From positions 1,116,001 to 1,180,000 of the forward strand of contig CP064971.1 in assembly GCA_016699325.1 (NCBI GenBank): a DNA stretch of 64,000 bases, in the 5' to 3' direction. Positions 7,114-16,364 of this stretch are shown in pieces. The first letter of the stretch is position 1. Each line of letters starts with the position of its first letter. The translations under genes and the position numbers were made by a program. The notes under the pieces were generated by a model. That model worked only from the letters and a program-made list of their open reading frames with translations. It was not told the origin of the DNA and made no database searches. Source of the stretch: Methanolinea sp. (GTDB taxonomy: Archaea > Halobacteriota > Methanomicrobia > Methanomicrobiales > Methanospirillaceae).

Positions 7114-9684
7114 ATGAGAATTATCCGAATCATCCTGGCTCTTCTATTTGTCTTACTCTCTGCCGCGGCAGCACAGGGTGCTATGGGGACGAATGATGAC
7201 GAAGTTGAAAACCAAACAGTAGTGGAAATCGATCAAAGTAACCCGAATGCTATTTCATGGTACACGATAAAGCCTTCAGAGTTACCCCTTTATATTGACA
7301 ACAACTTTGTCAATAAACATGGTCGTTATTATATTCTGGGAGGGGACTACACGGCGCCCGCCGGTGTTGAGTGGGCAATAATATTAAATGCATCTGATAT
7401 TGTCTTCAATGGTGCGAACCACAGGATAAAAGGCACATTGCCAAATAATGTTGGGATAATAGCATCGGGGTCGAATGCGACAATCTCCAATATCACGTTA
7501 ACCGGTTGGAATTGGGGGTTACAGTTCAACAATGTGACCAAAGGAACTCTCGAGAATGGAAATATCTCCGGTAATATCTGTGGAGGAATCTCAATCTACA
7601 ATGGACGGGGGGTGAGTATAGAGAAAAGCACAGTCTCTTCCACTACACAAACAGGAATCATAATTCATTTCAATGGATATGGCAATCGGGTGAGTGATAC
7701 TACAATCATAAACGGTCAAGGTGGTATAACCATTCAAAATTCTGAGAACAACACGATTGTCAATAATACCATTCAAAATTGTTACGGTGGTATAGTTGTT
7801 CTTGACAACTCGAATGAGAATACAATCGAGAGAAACAGGATCTCTGATAATACTATTATAGATGGATATGGAATTGTCCTTCAAAACATTTGTAATGAAA
7901 ATAGTGTCAAGGACAATATTATTTCAAACATGAGCAACGGGATGCTGATATGGATGAGCAGCTGCAATAATAAATTCCAGAATAATACCGTCTTTAACTC
8001 TCCCGGTCTTGGATTTGACATTATTGATTCGTGTAATGGAAATGAATTCCTTCAAAATAAAATAAATTCCACCCGTGGAGGTATTAGCGTTCTAAATTCG
8101 AGTAATCTGGTAATCCAGGGGAACCAAATAAACAATACACAAGTACATGCCGTCTGTATCATGGGTTCCAATTCAGGCAATAATGTTGTTTCAGAAAATA
8201 CTATCATGAACATAGATGGCGGAGGTATCATGTTACACAATGGTCCCCACCATCAGATAATTGCAGACAATCCCATTTCCGGCAATTCGGTTGGGGGTAT
8301 CCTCGTTTATGGAAGTCCCAGTAATACTATTTCAGGGAATATTATTTCGGATAATAGTGTGTATGGTATCCATGTGAGTGGAAGCACCTCATATAACAAC
8401 ACGATTATTGGAAATACCATCGAGGGGATAACCGATTTTGGAATATTCCTTGAAAAAGGTCCCCACCAAAATACCATCAATACCAACACAATTACTACAA
8501 ATAACATCGGAATTATCTTAGACGATAGTACATACAATACCATTTATGATAACTTCTTATGCAATAATAATAGGAACACTATTCTTTATGGGACAATAAC
8601 CGGAAACCGGTGGAATATTTCAAAATCTTCTGGACCGAACATCATTGGTGGCCCGTATATCGGTGGAAATGTATGGGCGACACCGGAACATACCGGGTTT
8701 TCGGAAGTGACACCCGATACAGATGGTGATGGTATATGTGATGGAGTATATCAGGTCGCCACCGGCCAGAATGATTACCTCCCTTTAAAATACTTATCAG
8801 GTACCACGACTACTCAGCGTATCGGCATCTTCCGGGACGGTCTCTGGGTCCTCGATTACAACGGTAACTACGTGTGGGATGGTCCGGGGATCGATCGGGT
8901 TGCCTGTATCGGACAGGCAAGGGATATTGCCGTTATCGGAGATTGGAACGGAGATGGTACCGATAAGATCGGCATCTTCCGGGACGGTCTCTGGGTCCTC
9001 GATTACAACGGTAACTACGTGTGGGATGGTCCGGGGATCGATCGGGTTGCCTGTATCGGACAGGCAGGCGATATTGCCGTTATCGGAGATTGGAACGGAG
9101 ATGGCACGATAAGATCGGCATCTTCCGGGACGGCCTCTGGGTCCTCGATTACAACGGTAACTACGTGTGGGATGGTCCGGGGATCGATCGGGTTGCCTGT
9201 ATCGGACAGGCAGGCGATATTGCCGTTATCGGAGATTGGAACGGAGATGGTACCGATAAGATCGGCATCTTCCGGGACGGCCTCTGGGTCCTCGATTACA
9301 ACGGTAACTACGTGTGGGATGGTCCGGGGATCGATCGGGTTGCCTGTATCGGACAGGCAGGCGATATTGCCGTTATCGGAGATTGGAACGGAGATGGGTA
9401 CCGATAAGATCGGCATCTTCCGGGACGGCCTCTGGGTCCTCGATTACAACGGTAACTACGTGTGGGATGGTCCGGGGATCGATCGGGTTGCCTGTATCGG
9501 ACAGGCAAGGGATATTGCCGTTATCGGAGATTGGAACGGAGATGGTACCGATAAGATCGGCATCTTCCGGGACGGCCTCTGGGTCCTCGATTACAACGGT
9601 AACTACGTGTGGGATGGTCCGGAGATCGATCGGGTTACCTTTATCGGACAGGCAGGCGATGTTCCCGTTGTCGGAGACTGGTAA
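7114..9684 (+). CDS. Secreted right-handed beta-helix (NosD-like) protein with C-terminal FG-GAP-like repeats
   Basis: The protein is 856 aa. Residues 1-23 are a Sec signal peptide ending in AAAAQGA. Residues ~100-500 are parallel beta-helix coils of the NosD/PbH1 type, rich in NxIxxN and GIxVxxS turns. Residues ~565-856 are tandem 49-residue units beginning IGIFRDGLWVLDYNGNY and containing the calcium-type loop GDWNGDGTDK, typical of VCBS/FG-GAP-like surface repeats in methanogens. No C-terminal membrane anchor is present. It is probably an extracellular adhesin or polysaccharide-binding protein. A 1-bp deletion near 9105 and a 1-bp insertion near 9397 put units 3 and 4 in another, still open, frame; the frame is then restored. 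Confidence 0.85.
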   Translation: MRIIRIILALLFVLLSAAAAQGAMGTNDDEVENQTVVEIDQSNPNAISWYTIKPSELPLYIDNNFVNKHGRYYILGGDYTAPAGVEWAIILNASDIVFNGANHRIKGTLPNNVGIIASGSNATISNITLTGWNWGLQFNNVTKGTLENGNISGNICGGISIYNGRGVSIEKSTVSSTTQTGIIIHFNGYGNRVSDTTIINGQGGITIQNSENNTIVNNTIQNCYGGIVVLDNSNENTIERNRISDNTIIDGYGIVLQNICNENSVKDNIISNMSNGMLIWMSSCNNKFQNNTVFNSPGLGFDIIDSCNGNEFLQNKINSTRGGISVLNSSNLVIQGNQINNTQVHAVCIMGSNSGNNVVSENTIMNIDGGGIMLHNGPHHQIIADNPISGNSVGGILVYGSPSNTISGNIISDNSVYGIHVSGSTSYNNTIIGNTIEGITDFGIFLEKGPHQNTINTNTITTNNIGIILDDSTYNTIYDNFLCNNNRNTILYGTITGNRWNISKSSGPNIIGGPYIGGNVWATPEHTGFSEVTPDTDGDGICDGVYQVATGQNDYLPLKYLSGTTTTQRIGIFRDGLWVLDYNGNYVWDGPGIDRVACIGQARDIAVIGDWNGDGTDKIGIFRDGLWVLDYNGNYVWDGPGIDRVACIGQAGDIAVIGDWNGDGTIRSASSGTASGSSITTVTTCGMVRGSIGLPVSDRQAILPLSEIGTEMVPIRSASSGTASGSSITTVTTCGMVRGSIGLPVSDRQAILPLSEIGTEMGTDKIGIFRDGLWVLDYNGNYVWDGPGIDRVACIGQARDIAVIGDWNGDGTDKIGIFRDGLWVLDYNGNYVWDGPEIDRVTFIGQAGDVPVVGDW
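8821..9683 (+). repeat. Six tandem 147-bp coding repeats
   Basis: Unit starts are 8821, 8968, 9114, 9261, 9409 and 9556 (spacings 147, 146, 147, 148, 147; the last is truncated at the stop). Units are almost identical at DNA level, indicating recent expansion or gene conversion. Because 147 is divisible by three and the unit has few stops, extra reading frames on both strands stay open across the array. Confidence 0.95.
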
Positions 9685-10034
9685 ATAAGAACGTTCCATG
9701 TTCCTCGCGAGTTGAGAGGATAACTTCAATTACTCTTTAGCCCCCTCCAAAGTTTCAGGGATTTGGAATGACCGGTAAAAACAATATATTGCATATTACC
9801 CAACAGTTCGCCACTTCTCATTAGTTCCAGATAGTGTGTATATATAGCTGAAAATTGAAGATTCCCTGTATACACTCTGAATTGGGAAACGGAGGAATAC
9901 AGGGCAATGAATAGTAGAGATCTGGTAGTTAATTGCAGGATCGATCCTTATTGACCACAATGAGGAGTGGATCACAAGTTGACATTATTTACCTAATGCG
10001 GGTGAAATACGTTTTACGGATACGGGTTCTGGAA
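9685..10034. other. Intergenic region with no recognised feature
   Basis: AT-rich convergent gap between the beta-helix gene and the RgpF-HAD gene. I see no gene, strong hairpin terminator or repeat here. Confidence 0.6.
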
Positions 10035-13016
10035 TTACATCTTATTAATGACGGAACCCTCGAATTCCCAAATCCGCTTATATAATGCCTGGTATAAATC
10101 TAATACAGAAATCTCATTATTTCCGCAATATTCATCTTCTACTACCATAATCGACTTGACAGAACCGATATCAATATTTCCTTTCACTACCTGTTCAAAA
10201 ACAATTTGAACAAGGTCCTTAGGGAATTCAATTTCCAGCGCTGAAGGACCAAATTCTTCAATCATATCTTGAATAAACTTAAAAATCCCGGTATGGATCT
10301 GGTTAATTTTTACAAATTCATTTTGTGAAGTCCCTGGATCTTTAAAATTTGGTTGAATTCCGCCCGAGTGATCCGTTACAAACTTGATTAATTGTCCTGT
10401 GGGTGCGGTCAGCACTGCTTCGAGTAAGAGGCTATACCGATGAATGGGGAGTGTTTTATCATATGGATCAATATACTCTCCAAAGTAAGCTTTGCAAAAG
10501 GATTCTGAATATTGAAATTTAGATGCTTTGGTTTCAGTGACAAAATAATAACCATTAATTGGATGATGTAACAGTTCGCTCAGGGCAGATTGGATCGTTC
10601 CTGAATATCCGATATCAACGATTGCGATTCGGTTCGATTCTTCAAATTCCAGATTTTTAAAATAGTCAATGAAAGACTTACGTTCAATCTTGGCCTCCTC
10701 AATGAGTATATCTGATATTTTTCTCATTTGCTTCAGGACAGTGTCATAATCTTCAGGAAGTGAAATACATTGATCAAGAGATCGGGTTCCAATACGGGCC
10801 TCGATTGGTTTAATGACAGCAATACTTAATCTTTGTGTTAAGAAATCCCGCAAAGTACCTTTAAAAATACCATCCAATAATCGCGGTATGTCGCTTTCTT
10901 TTCTTAATAGTGAAAAAATTGCAGCACGGCGGGAACAGGGAACATACCTGCCTGCAGGAAATTTTTCTTTCCAATGAAAAAAATTAGGATGATTTACCAT
11001 TGTTTTAAAAACAGTATCCAGTAAATAACCCTCCCGAGAAATAAACCATAATTGAGTACATTCATCTTCTATCGAACATTTTAATACCCAATTCATAAAA
11101 TTGTAGATGATTGGCCCGAAAACAACATATCCAAATCCTTCAAAATCATCCAGGATCCTTGGTGAATTAAACAGTTTTTTTCCATCCGGATCATTGCAAA
11201 AATAATTTCCAATCATTCCATAGAGGAGATTTTCTCTCCACCCATTATAAGGCCGCATAGCCTCCCAAAGAACCCTGCCTAATTCGCTATGTCGGAATAA
11301 TGCGGTTGGCCGCATAACGTGGACTAAATTATCAGTAAATCCATTATCTCCAATTTTTTGAACGTCTGATTGTTCATTATCGCCTATATGGGTAAAATTA
11401 TCCTTTCTGATTCGTTCGGCCGCAAAAACATGATCCCATAAGTCCCCCCGATCCTTCCTTTTCCCAATCTCGCTGGATAAATAGATCTCATCAAAAAAAT
11501 CGATACCTTTTAAAAATAATATCTCTTCAATGTGTTCCCGTTCGAAGTAGGTATCAGATACAAGGATTACTCGCTTACCCAAGTCTTTCGCATATTTTGC
11601 CTTTTCTATTACAGCGTAACGTGGGATCAACAAATTTTTTTCCGTTGTCACCTCAAGTCGCAACAGTCTGTCTGCAGTTTTCAAATCAATCCCGGCAAAT
11701 TCTGATAAAACCGAATAAATTTCCGATAGCGTAACATCATATTGGTAATTCTTCCTTTCCCGGGCGATTGATTCCGATTCAATCCGTACCTTTTCAAAAT
11801 TAAAAATACCGAATTCCTTTGCCACTTTTCCTTCCAGATATCTGAAAACCATATGTGGTGTCGCAAATGGCCGGATAAGAAGGGTATCAAAAATATCGAA
11901 GGAGAGTATTTCTGATGACGACAGATGATAAAAAAATTTATTTTCGAACGATAAAGAAAAATATTGTTTAACGTTTTTATGGCTTCGGTAACTGAATGTA
12001 CGCGAGTCCGGATCTTGAAGAACCAAATATTTTAAACCTTTACTCTGGGCCGAAATGACAAAACACCGCTCAATGGTGTGTTGAAGTGCGCCATCGTTTT
12101 GACCTGATTCTTCAGGAAAATCATCTATCCTCAACCCTATATTTAGTAACGGCTCTAAAGCCTCTCTCCGAATCCAAAACACTGACCCCGCAGGAAAGTC
12201 AAAATATTCATCCGGATCATATCTTACATTCAATTTTTTAAGGATTGTTGGAGCGATGGTTTTGTTGGATAACCAGGTACATGCCTGATACGGAAGGTCC
12301 GGCCAGATTTCCGGGTATATTATACCCACTGATGGATCCTTTTCAAACACGGTCATTATCGCAGTAACTGTATCTTTCGAACCCAACACTCCCTTTAAAA
12401 GATACGTCCGCCAATCAGTTTTCTCCTCTCCAGTGAAAAGGGATTTCTTGGTATGGATATGGCATATAATATCATAATTCTTGAACGATGGCCCAAATTC
12501 AACAAGAAATGGTGCTATATCACGACCTCGATTTGGAACCACCCGAATATCAGTGAATTCAACAAGGGATAAGTTTTTTACCTTTTCCCTGATGAAATTT
12601 TTGTCATCAGCACATTTTACTGATACGAATAATGAAAATCTAAATGGGATATTCTTAAGGTACTCACACATCTCTTCAAATAGGTCAATATAATAAACGT
12701 GAGCATGTACGACGATTTTCAGACCGGTATGAGAAATGAATTGATCTTCTGGTATTGAAAATACACCGTCTCCATGAAAATATGTATATCTATTCGGATT
12801 TGTTTTATAATTTTCAAGAATATATTTTTTCGACACACTCCAGAACGATGTGAAACCATCGTTTATTATGATTCTTCCACCAAATAACCCAAGATCGTAA
12901 TATCTTCTTCTTCGAGTTTCATGTGGAAAAAACGGCTCGATGAAATTATTATGGAATTTCAGGATAAATTTATAAATAAAACTCTTTTTCATTCGTTGAC
13001 GGTGATTTGGTAACAT
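10035..13016 (-). CDS. RgpF-like rhamnan synthesis protein fused to HAD-type hydrolase domain
   Basis: The protein is 993 aa. Residues ~80-330 match the RgpF/rhamnan synthesis F family (VVHAHVYYIDLFEEM, VVPNRGRDIAPFL, ICHIHTKKS, FPAGSVFWIRREAL), a group of glycosyltransferase-like proteins in polysaccharide loci. From ~370 a HAD domain begins with SFDIFDTLLIRP (catalytic DxD) and continues with VILVSDTYF and FTHIGDNEQSDV. The C-terminal ~350 residues are an associated region of unknown role. The N-terminus contains FHNNFIEPFFPHETRRRR, like the C-terminal tail of the GT2 protein at 4977-6359. MKK at residue 9 is an alternative start. It likely acts at the cytoplasmic face in surface polysaccharide assembly. 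Confidence 0.85.
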   Translation of the reverse strand: MLPNHRQRMKKSFIYKFILKFHNNFIEPFFPHETRRRRYYDLGLFGGRIIINDGFTSFWSVSKKYILENYKTNPNRYTYFHGDGVFSIPEDQFISHTGLKIVVHAHVYYIDLFEEMCEYLKNIPFRFSLFVSVKCADDKNFIREKVKNLSLVEFTDIRVVPNRGRDIAPFLVEFGPSFKNYDIICHIHTKKSLFTGEEKTDWRTYLLKGVLGSKDTVTAIMTVFEKDPSVGIIYPEIWPDLPYQACTWLSNKTIAPTILKKLNVRYDPDEYFDFPAGSVFWIRREALEPLLNIGLRIDDFPEESGQNDGALQHTIERCFVISAQSKGLKYLVLQDPDSRTFSYRSHKNVKQYFSLSFENKFFYHLSSSEILSFDIFDTLLIRPFATPHMVFRYLEGKVAKEFGIFNFEKVRIESESIARERKNYQYDVTLSEIYSVLSEFAGIDLKTADRLLRLEVTTEKNLLIPRYAVIEKAKYAKDLGKRVILVSDTYFEREHIEEILFLKGIDFFDEIYLSSEIGKRKDRGDLWDHVFAAERIRKDNFTHIGDNEQSDVQKIGDNGFTDNLVHVMRPTALFRHSELGRVLWEAMRPYNGWRENLLYGMIGNYFCNDPDGKKLFNSPRILDDFEGFGYVVFGPIIYNFMNWVLKCSIEDECTQLWFISREGYLLDTVFKTMVNHPNFFHWKEKFPAGRYVPCSRRAAIFSLLRKESDIPRLLDGIFKGTLRDFLTQRLSIAVIKPIEARIGTRSLDQCISLPEDYDTVLKQMRKISDILIEEAKIERKSFIDYFKNLEFEESNRIAIVDIGYSGTIQSALSELLHHPINGYYFVTETKASKFQYSESFCKAYFGEYIDPYDKTLPIHRYSLLLEAVLTAPTGQLIKFVTDHSGGIQPNFKDPGTSQNEFVKINQIHTGIFKFIQDMIEEFGPSALEIEFPKDLVQIVFEQVVKGNIDIGSVKSIMVVEDEYCGNNEISVLDLYQALYKRIWEFEGSVINKM

Positions 13017-13506
13017 TGATCTCCAAACATCCTATGGTTTAAAGAATACTACGAACGGTTTTAAAAGATTTCGAAAGATGGAAAAATAAGATTTCGGTAC
13101 CGACAAATCTCATCTTTTTCCTCCCCCTTTTCCGGTTGTTATTATATCTACGTAATCGATGAATAAGTATTCGCTCATCAAATCTGATAAAAGAATTATC
13201 AGCTGACACTATAAGAAGTGAACCTTCCATACCTCCCTCCGGATAGTTTGGTGAAGAGAACATCCCGGCCATGAAGAGGCTTTTCCCCTCCATAATCGGG
13301 AATCAGTCACGGAACCCTCTTGTGCATACCGGGCCGGCGTACCGGTCAACGGCAAAACGTCGCCAGTGAATTTCATCTTCATGAACAGAAAACCGCTGCG
13401 AAAAAATCATCGAGCATCACCCGGTCGAACTTCCGGCTGATCGGTAATCCCGATAGGGGGCTATACAGCTTATGCTCTCTATGCCACATTACGAACCAGG
13501 TCTTTT
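13017..13506. other. Intergenic region with no supported gene
   Basis: Only short open frames without recognisable content are present, including an 84-codon minus-strand frame at 13039-13293 with low-complexity basic residues. The base composition changes here from the AT-rich glycan island to the GC-richer housekeeping region. Confidence 0.5.
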
Positions 13507-14979
13507 TTAGGGAATGGATTGTTTGGAGCAGAACATCGATCGAACCTGATCGGATTGTGATGGATTCGTAAGAATGAGCAGGTGATCGCCTTCTTCCAGG
13601 ACGGTGCTGCCACAGGGGACAAATCGGTTTCCCTTTTTCTCGATCATGATGATGAGGGTTCCGGAAGGAAGGCCAATATCCACAATCTGTTTCCCCACCG
13701 GCCTGGACTCCGGCTGCACAATAAGCTCTATCAGATCGTTCCCCGGCGCACATCCATCGCCGAGGCTCATTGCCAGCCTGGGAGTATACTCCATGGGATC
13801 TGATACGCCCAGGCGGCGGGCAACAAAGGGGATCGATGTACCATGCAGGAGCGCAGAGGTTATGACGATGAAGAAAACAACGTTGAAGATTATCTCGGCC
13901 TGCGGGATGCCTGCAATAAGGGGAAACGTAGCAAGCACAATCGGTACAGCCCCTCTCAATCCAACCCAGGATACCATGACCTTATCCCGAAGAGCCATCT
14001 TCCATGGGGAGAGGGAGATGAAGACGGCAGCAGGGCGTGCGACAAATAAGAGGAACAGTGAGAAAACCATTCCAACCCCGGCAAGGGCTACGAGTTTGGA
14101 GGGGAATACCAGCAGACCCAGTGTGAGAAACATCGCGATCTGCATCAGCCAGGCGACACCCTCGTGAAATCTCATCAGGCTGTTCTTGTGAACGAACATG
14201 CTGTTGCCAAAGATCAGCCCTGCGATGTACACGGCAAGGAACCCGCTTCCTCCGAGAGATGCGGTAATCCCGTATGTCATCATGACAATAGCGAGAGTGA
14301 GGACTGGATAAAGTCCTTCAAACTCGAGCTTGAGCCGGTTAATGAAATAGACCATCGCCTTTCCCATCACATATCCACTGATTCCTCCCACAACCATCTG
14401 CTGGATAAACAAAGGGACCAGGGCGAGTATCGACAGTTCCGGGTTGAGGATGAGGGTAATGGCCCCGATGGTCAAGAAGACCGCCATCGGGTCGTTGCTT
14501 GCAGACTCTAATTCGAGAAGAGGGCGCAGAATACCTTTCAGGCTTGCCCTCTTGGTCCGCAGGATGGAGAAGACTGCTGCTGCATCGGTAGAGGAGACAA
14601 TTGCCGCCAGCAGAAATCCTTCCATTATTGAGACGCCGAAGGCAAGGACTGCAATAACTGCCATGAAGATGGCGGTCAGCAATACCCCAATGGTGGAAAG
14701 AACCGCTGCATGGGGCAGTACCGGCCGGACCTCGGACCACCGGGTGTCCAGACCGCCTGAAAAGAGGATGAATGTGAGGGCGATGACTCCGACAGCCTGA
14801 GCGACCCAGGGATTGTCGAAGTAAATTCCCCCTGGACCCTCTGATCCGGCAAGCATCCCCACGATGAGAAAGATCAGGAGGGCCGGGACTCCAAGCCTCC
14901 CGGACACTTTGTTGGCGAGGATACTGACGATGATGAGTACAGCAATAACAAGGAGTATGTACTCTATGGAAGGTTGCAT
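13507..14979 (-). CDS. CPA1-type K+(Na+)/H+ antiporter with C-terminal TrkA_C domain
   Basis: The protein is 490 aa. About 12 hydrophobic segments span residues 5-400; family landmarks are LLIFLIVGMLAGSEGPGG, FILFSGGLDTRWSEVRP, ESASNDPMAVFLT (the ND ion-binding pair) and MVSWVGLRGAVPIVLAT. After the membrane part, residues ~405-485 form a TrkA_C ligand-binding domain (DLIELIVQPESRPVGKQIV, then GTLIIMIEKKGN). This is the NhaP2/CvrA architecture for pH and potassium homeostasis at the cytoplasmic membrane. It is transcribed alone. The ion cannot be assigned from the sequence. Confidence 0.92.
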   Translation of the reverse strand: MQPSIEYILLVIAVLIIVSILANKVSGRLGVPALLIFLIVGMLAGSEGPGGIYFDNPWVAQAVGVIALTFILFSGGLDTRWSEVRPVLPHAAVLSTIGVLLTAIFMAVIAVLAFGVSIMEGFLLAAIVSSTDAAAVFSILRTKRASLKGILRPLLELESASNDPMAVFLTIGAITLILNPELSILALVPLFIQQMVVGGISGYVMGKAMVYFINRLKLEFEGLYPVLTLAIVMMTYGITASLGGSGFLAVYIAGLIFGNSMFVHKNSLMRFHEGVAWLMQIAMFLTLGLLVFPSKLVALAGVGMVFSLFLLFVARPAAVFISLSPWKMALRDKVMVSWVGLRGAVPIVLATFPLIAGIPQAEIIFNVVFFIVITSALLHGTSIPFVARRLGVSDPMEYTPRLAMSLGDGCAPGNDLIELIVQPESRPVGKQIVDIGLPSGTLIIMIEKKGNRFVPCGSTVLEEGDHLLILTNPSQSDQVRSMFCSKQSIP

Positions 14980-15088
14980 CTGTCGTACCTCAAGTGATGT
15001 TATGAAGGATACAGCATCGGGGATTTTGCACCGATCGGAGCCATCGTCCTCGCATAGTATGAATCATTAGATAAGAACCCTAAAAAAG

Positions 15089-15400
15089 GTGGTTATAAAA
15101 ACAAAATTAACTGTTCAGGGTCAACTGCCGAACGCCCGAACCAGGGAGGGCTTCTATCCCAACGCCGTGCCGGAATCGGTATTCGATCCGAACATCGAAA
15201 CAGACGATACGGTGCAGGGGCCCTCCAGGGCCGGGCTGGACTTGGTGGAGCAGAGTGCGTTGACCACCGAATGGGTGGGACGAACGGCTATCCTGGAAGG
15301 AGATGTCCTGGAAGCATACGATATCTCGAAATGCGTCCATCTCTCTTCTTTCGGTCCGGGCTCCCATGACACTGGTTTCAGGATGATGCTTGCAGTGGTA
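15089..15400. other. Unrecognised stretch starting with an IS66-end-like 18-mer
   Basis: taactgttcagggtcaac at 15108-15125 is identical to 1953-1970 at the left end of the IS66-type relic. Downstream, open frames exist on both strands (for example 15154-15456 minus and 15089-15673 plus) but neither resembles a known family. The stretch may be a relic of a mobile element that ended at the tandem repeats beginning at 15401. Confidence 0.35.
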
Positions 15401-15600
15401 TCCGTTCGCCTTCCGCAACGAACTTCGAGCTCTCTATCCACGAGTCCTGTTATCACTCCATCCGTCCGCCTTCCACAACGAACTTCGAGCTCCAGCCCAT
15501 GCTCTTTGCGAAGGTCGAGATGTCACCATATCCGTCCGCCTTCCGCAACGAACTTCGAGCTCCAGCCCATGCTCTTTGCGAAGGTCGAGATGTCACCAGA
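15401..15600. repeat. Three short tandem repeats at the 3' end of a secreted-family gene
   Basis: tccgt(t/c)cgccttcc(g/a)caacg recurs at 15401, 15461 and 15531. The last two units are about 70 bp and nearly identical; the first is 60 bp with a diverged middle. Each unit contains, in reverse orientation, the 3' coding end of the secreted-family gene (FAKSMGWSSKF) followed by a non-family tail. The gene's present stop codon lies within the second unit. Confidence 0.85.
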
Positions 15601-16362
15601 GAATGACGTGGAGTCCTTGAAGGTCATGGTCATCATAGGATCCCATGGGGACTCTTGTACTTCTAGATCATAACGACCGCCCTCTCTTACGCTGCCCTGG
15701 ATGAAGGCTGAGACCGATCCCTTGGACGGAATATCGGCGGCGTAGGAACCGACACCGACATTGTTGTAGATCTGGATGCCCGGGTCAGCGGACTTCATGA
15801 TGAAGCGCTCGCCCATCTGGGTGTTCAGGTTGGCGACCTTGAGGTTCATGGTGCTGCCGGTCTCGACAATGTTGCAGAATGTGGGTGCATACACAGCGCC
15901 TCCGAACGGACAGAGCATCAGACCTCCGATTATTCCGTAATCCTCACCAACACCATCGAGCATCATGTAATCGGTAGTGATTATCGAAGATGCGTCAATG
16001 CCGAGGTAGGTGATCTGCTTGACGGCCTGGACGTTGTACTGGCCGGTGAGCTTGTTCGAGGTACTCACATCGAGGTCCTTGTCATAGGAGAGGTACCCAT
16101 ACTCAGCGTTCTGGGTATCTTCAGTATATACGGTCTGGTAGAGAACGCCTTCACCGAGTGGCGGGATGGTTGCTAAGTTCTCATCACCACTCATAATAGA
16201 CATCTGGACACTGGATGCAGCGTTGAAGTTCCCGACCCCAATGACGGTCGTGGACGTCGAGAGTCCCTGAACTTCTCTGACCTGCGGGATCCCTGGATCT
16301 GCCATCGCCATGCCGACCACGAGAAGGACCAGGGCAATGACCAAGATTCCGAGTTTCTTCAT
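15523..16362 (-). CDS. Secreted protein of the multicopy family, minus-strand copy cut off from its promoter by an IS
   Basis: The mature part is close to identical to the copies at 34-40.6 kb: signal peptide MKKLGILVIALVLLVVGMAMA, then DPGIPQVREVQGL, MLCPFG...FCNIVETGS, and C-terminal SKGSVSAFIQGSVREGG and FSGDISTFAKSMGW. The start is ATG at 16362; the open frame runs 14 codons further but that part is insertion-sequence DNA. An IS occupies 16365-18047 immediately upstream, so promoter, leader hairpin and GGAGG site now lie 1.7 kb away at 18054-18125. Expression is therefore doubtful unless the IS provides a promoter. The last seven residues (VAEGGRIW region) come from the 3' tandem repeat rather than the usual SKFA end. 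Confidence 0.8.
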   Translation of the reverse strand: MKKLGILVIALVLLVVGMAMADPGIPQVREVQGLSTSTTVIGVGNFNAASSVQMSIMSGDENLATIPPLGEGVLYQTVYTEDTQNAEYGYLSYDKDLDVSTSNKLTGQYNVQAVKQITYLGIDASSIITTDYMMLDGVGEDYGIIGGLMLCPFGGAVYAPTFCNIVETGSTMNLKVANLNTQMGERFIMKSADPGIQIYNNVGVGSYAADIPSKGSVSAFIQGSVREGGRYDLEVQESPWDPMMTMTFKDSTSFSGDISTFAKSMGWSSKFVAEGGRIW

Positions 16363-16364
16363 AA

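Noticed and set aside
8821..9683. CRISPR-like array
   Set aside because: Repeats are contiguous 147-bp coding units without spacers, and no cas gene is in the window.
13039..13293. Small basic protein on the minus strand
   Set aside because: No RBS, odd composition and no recognisable family; treated as non-coding.
15089..15673. A 194-codon plus-strand gene
   Set aside because: The frame runs antisense through the tandem 3' repeats of the secreted-family gene; its repeated VRLPQRTSSS segments are shadows of that gene.
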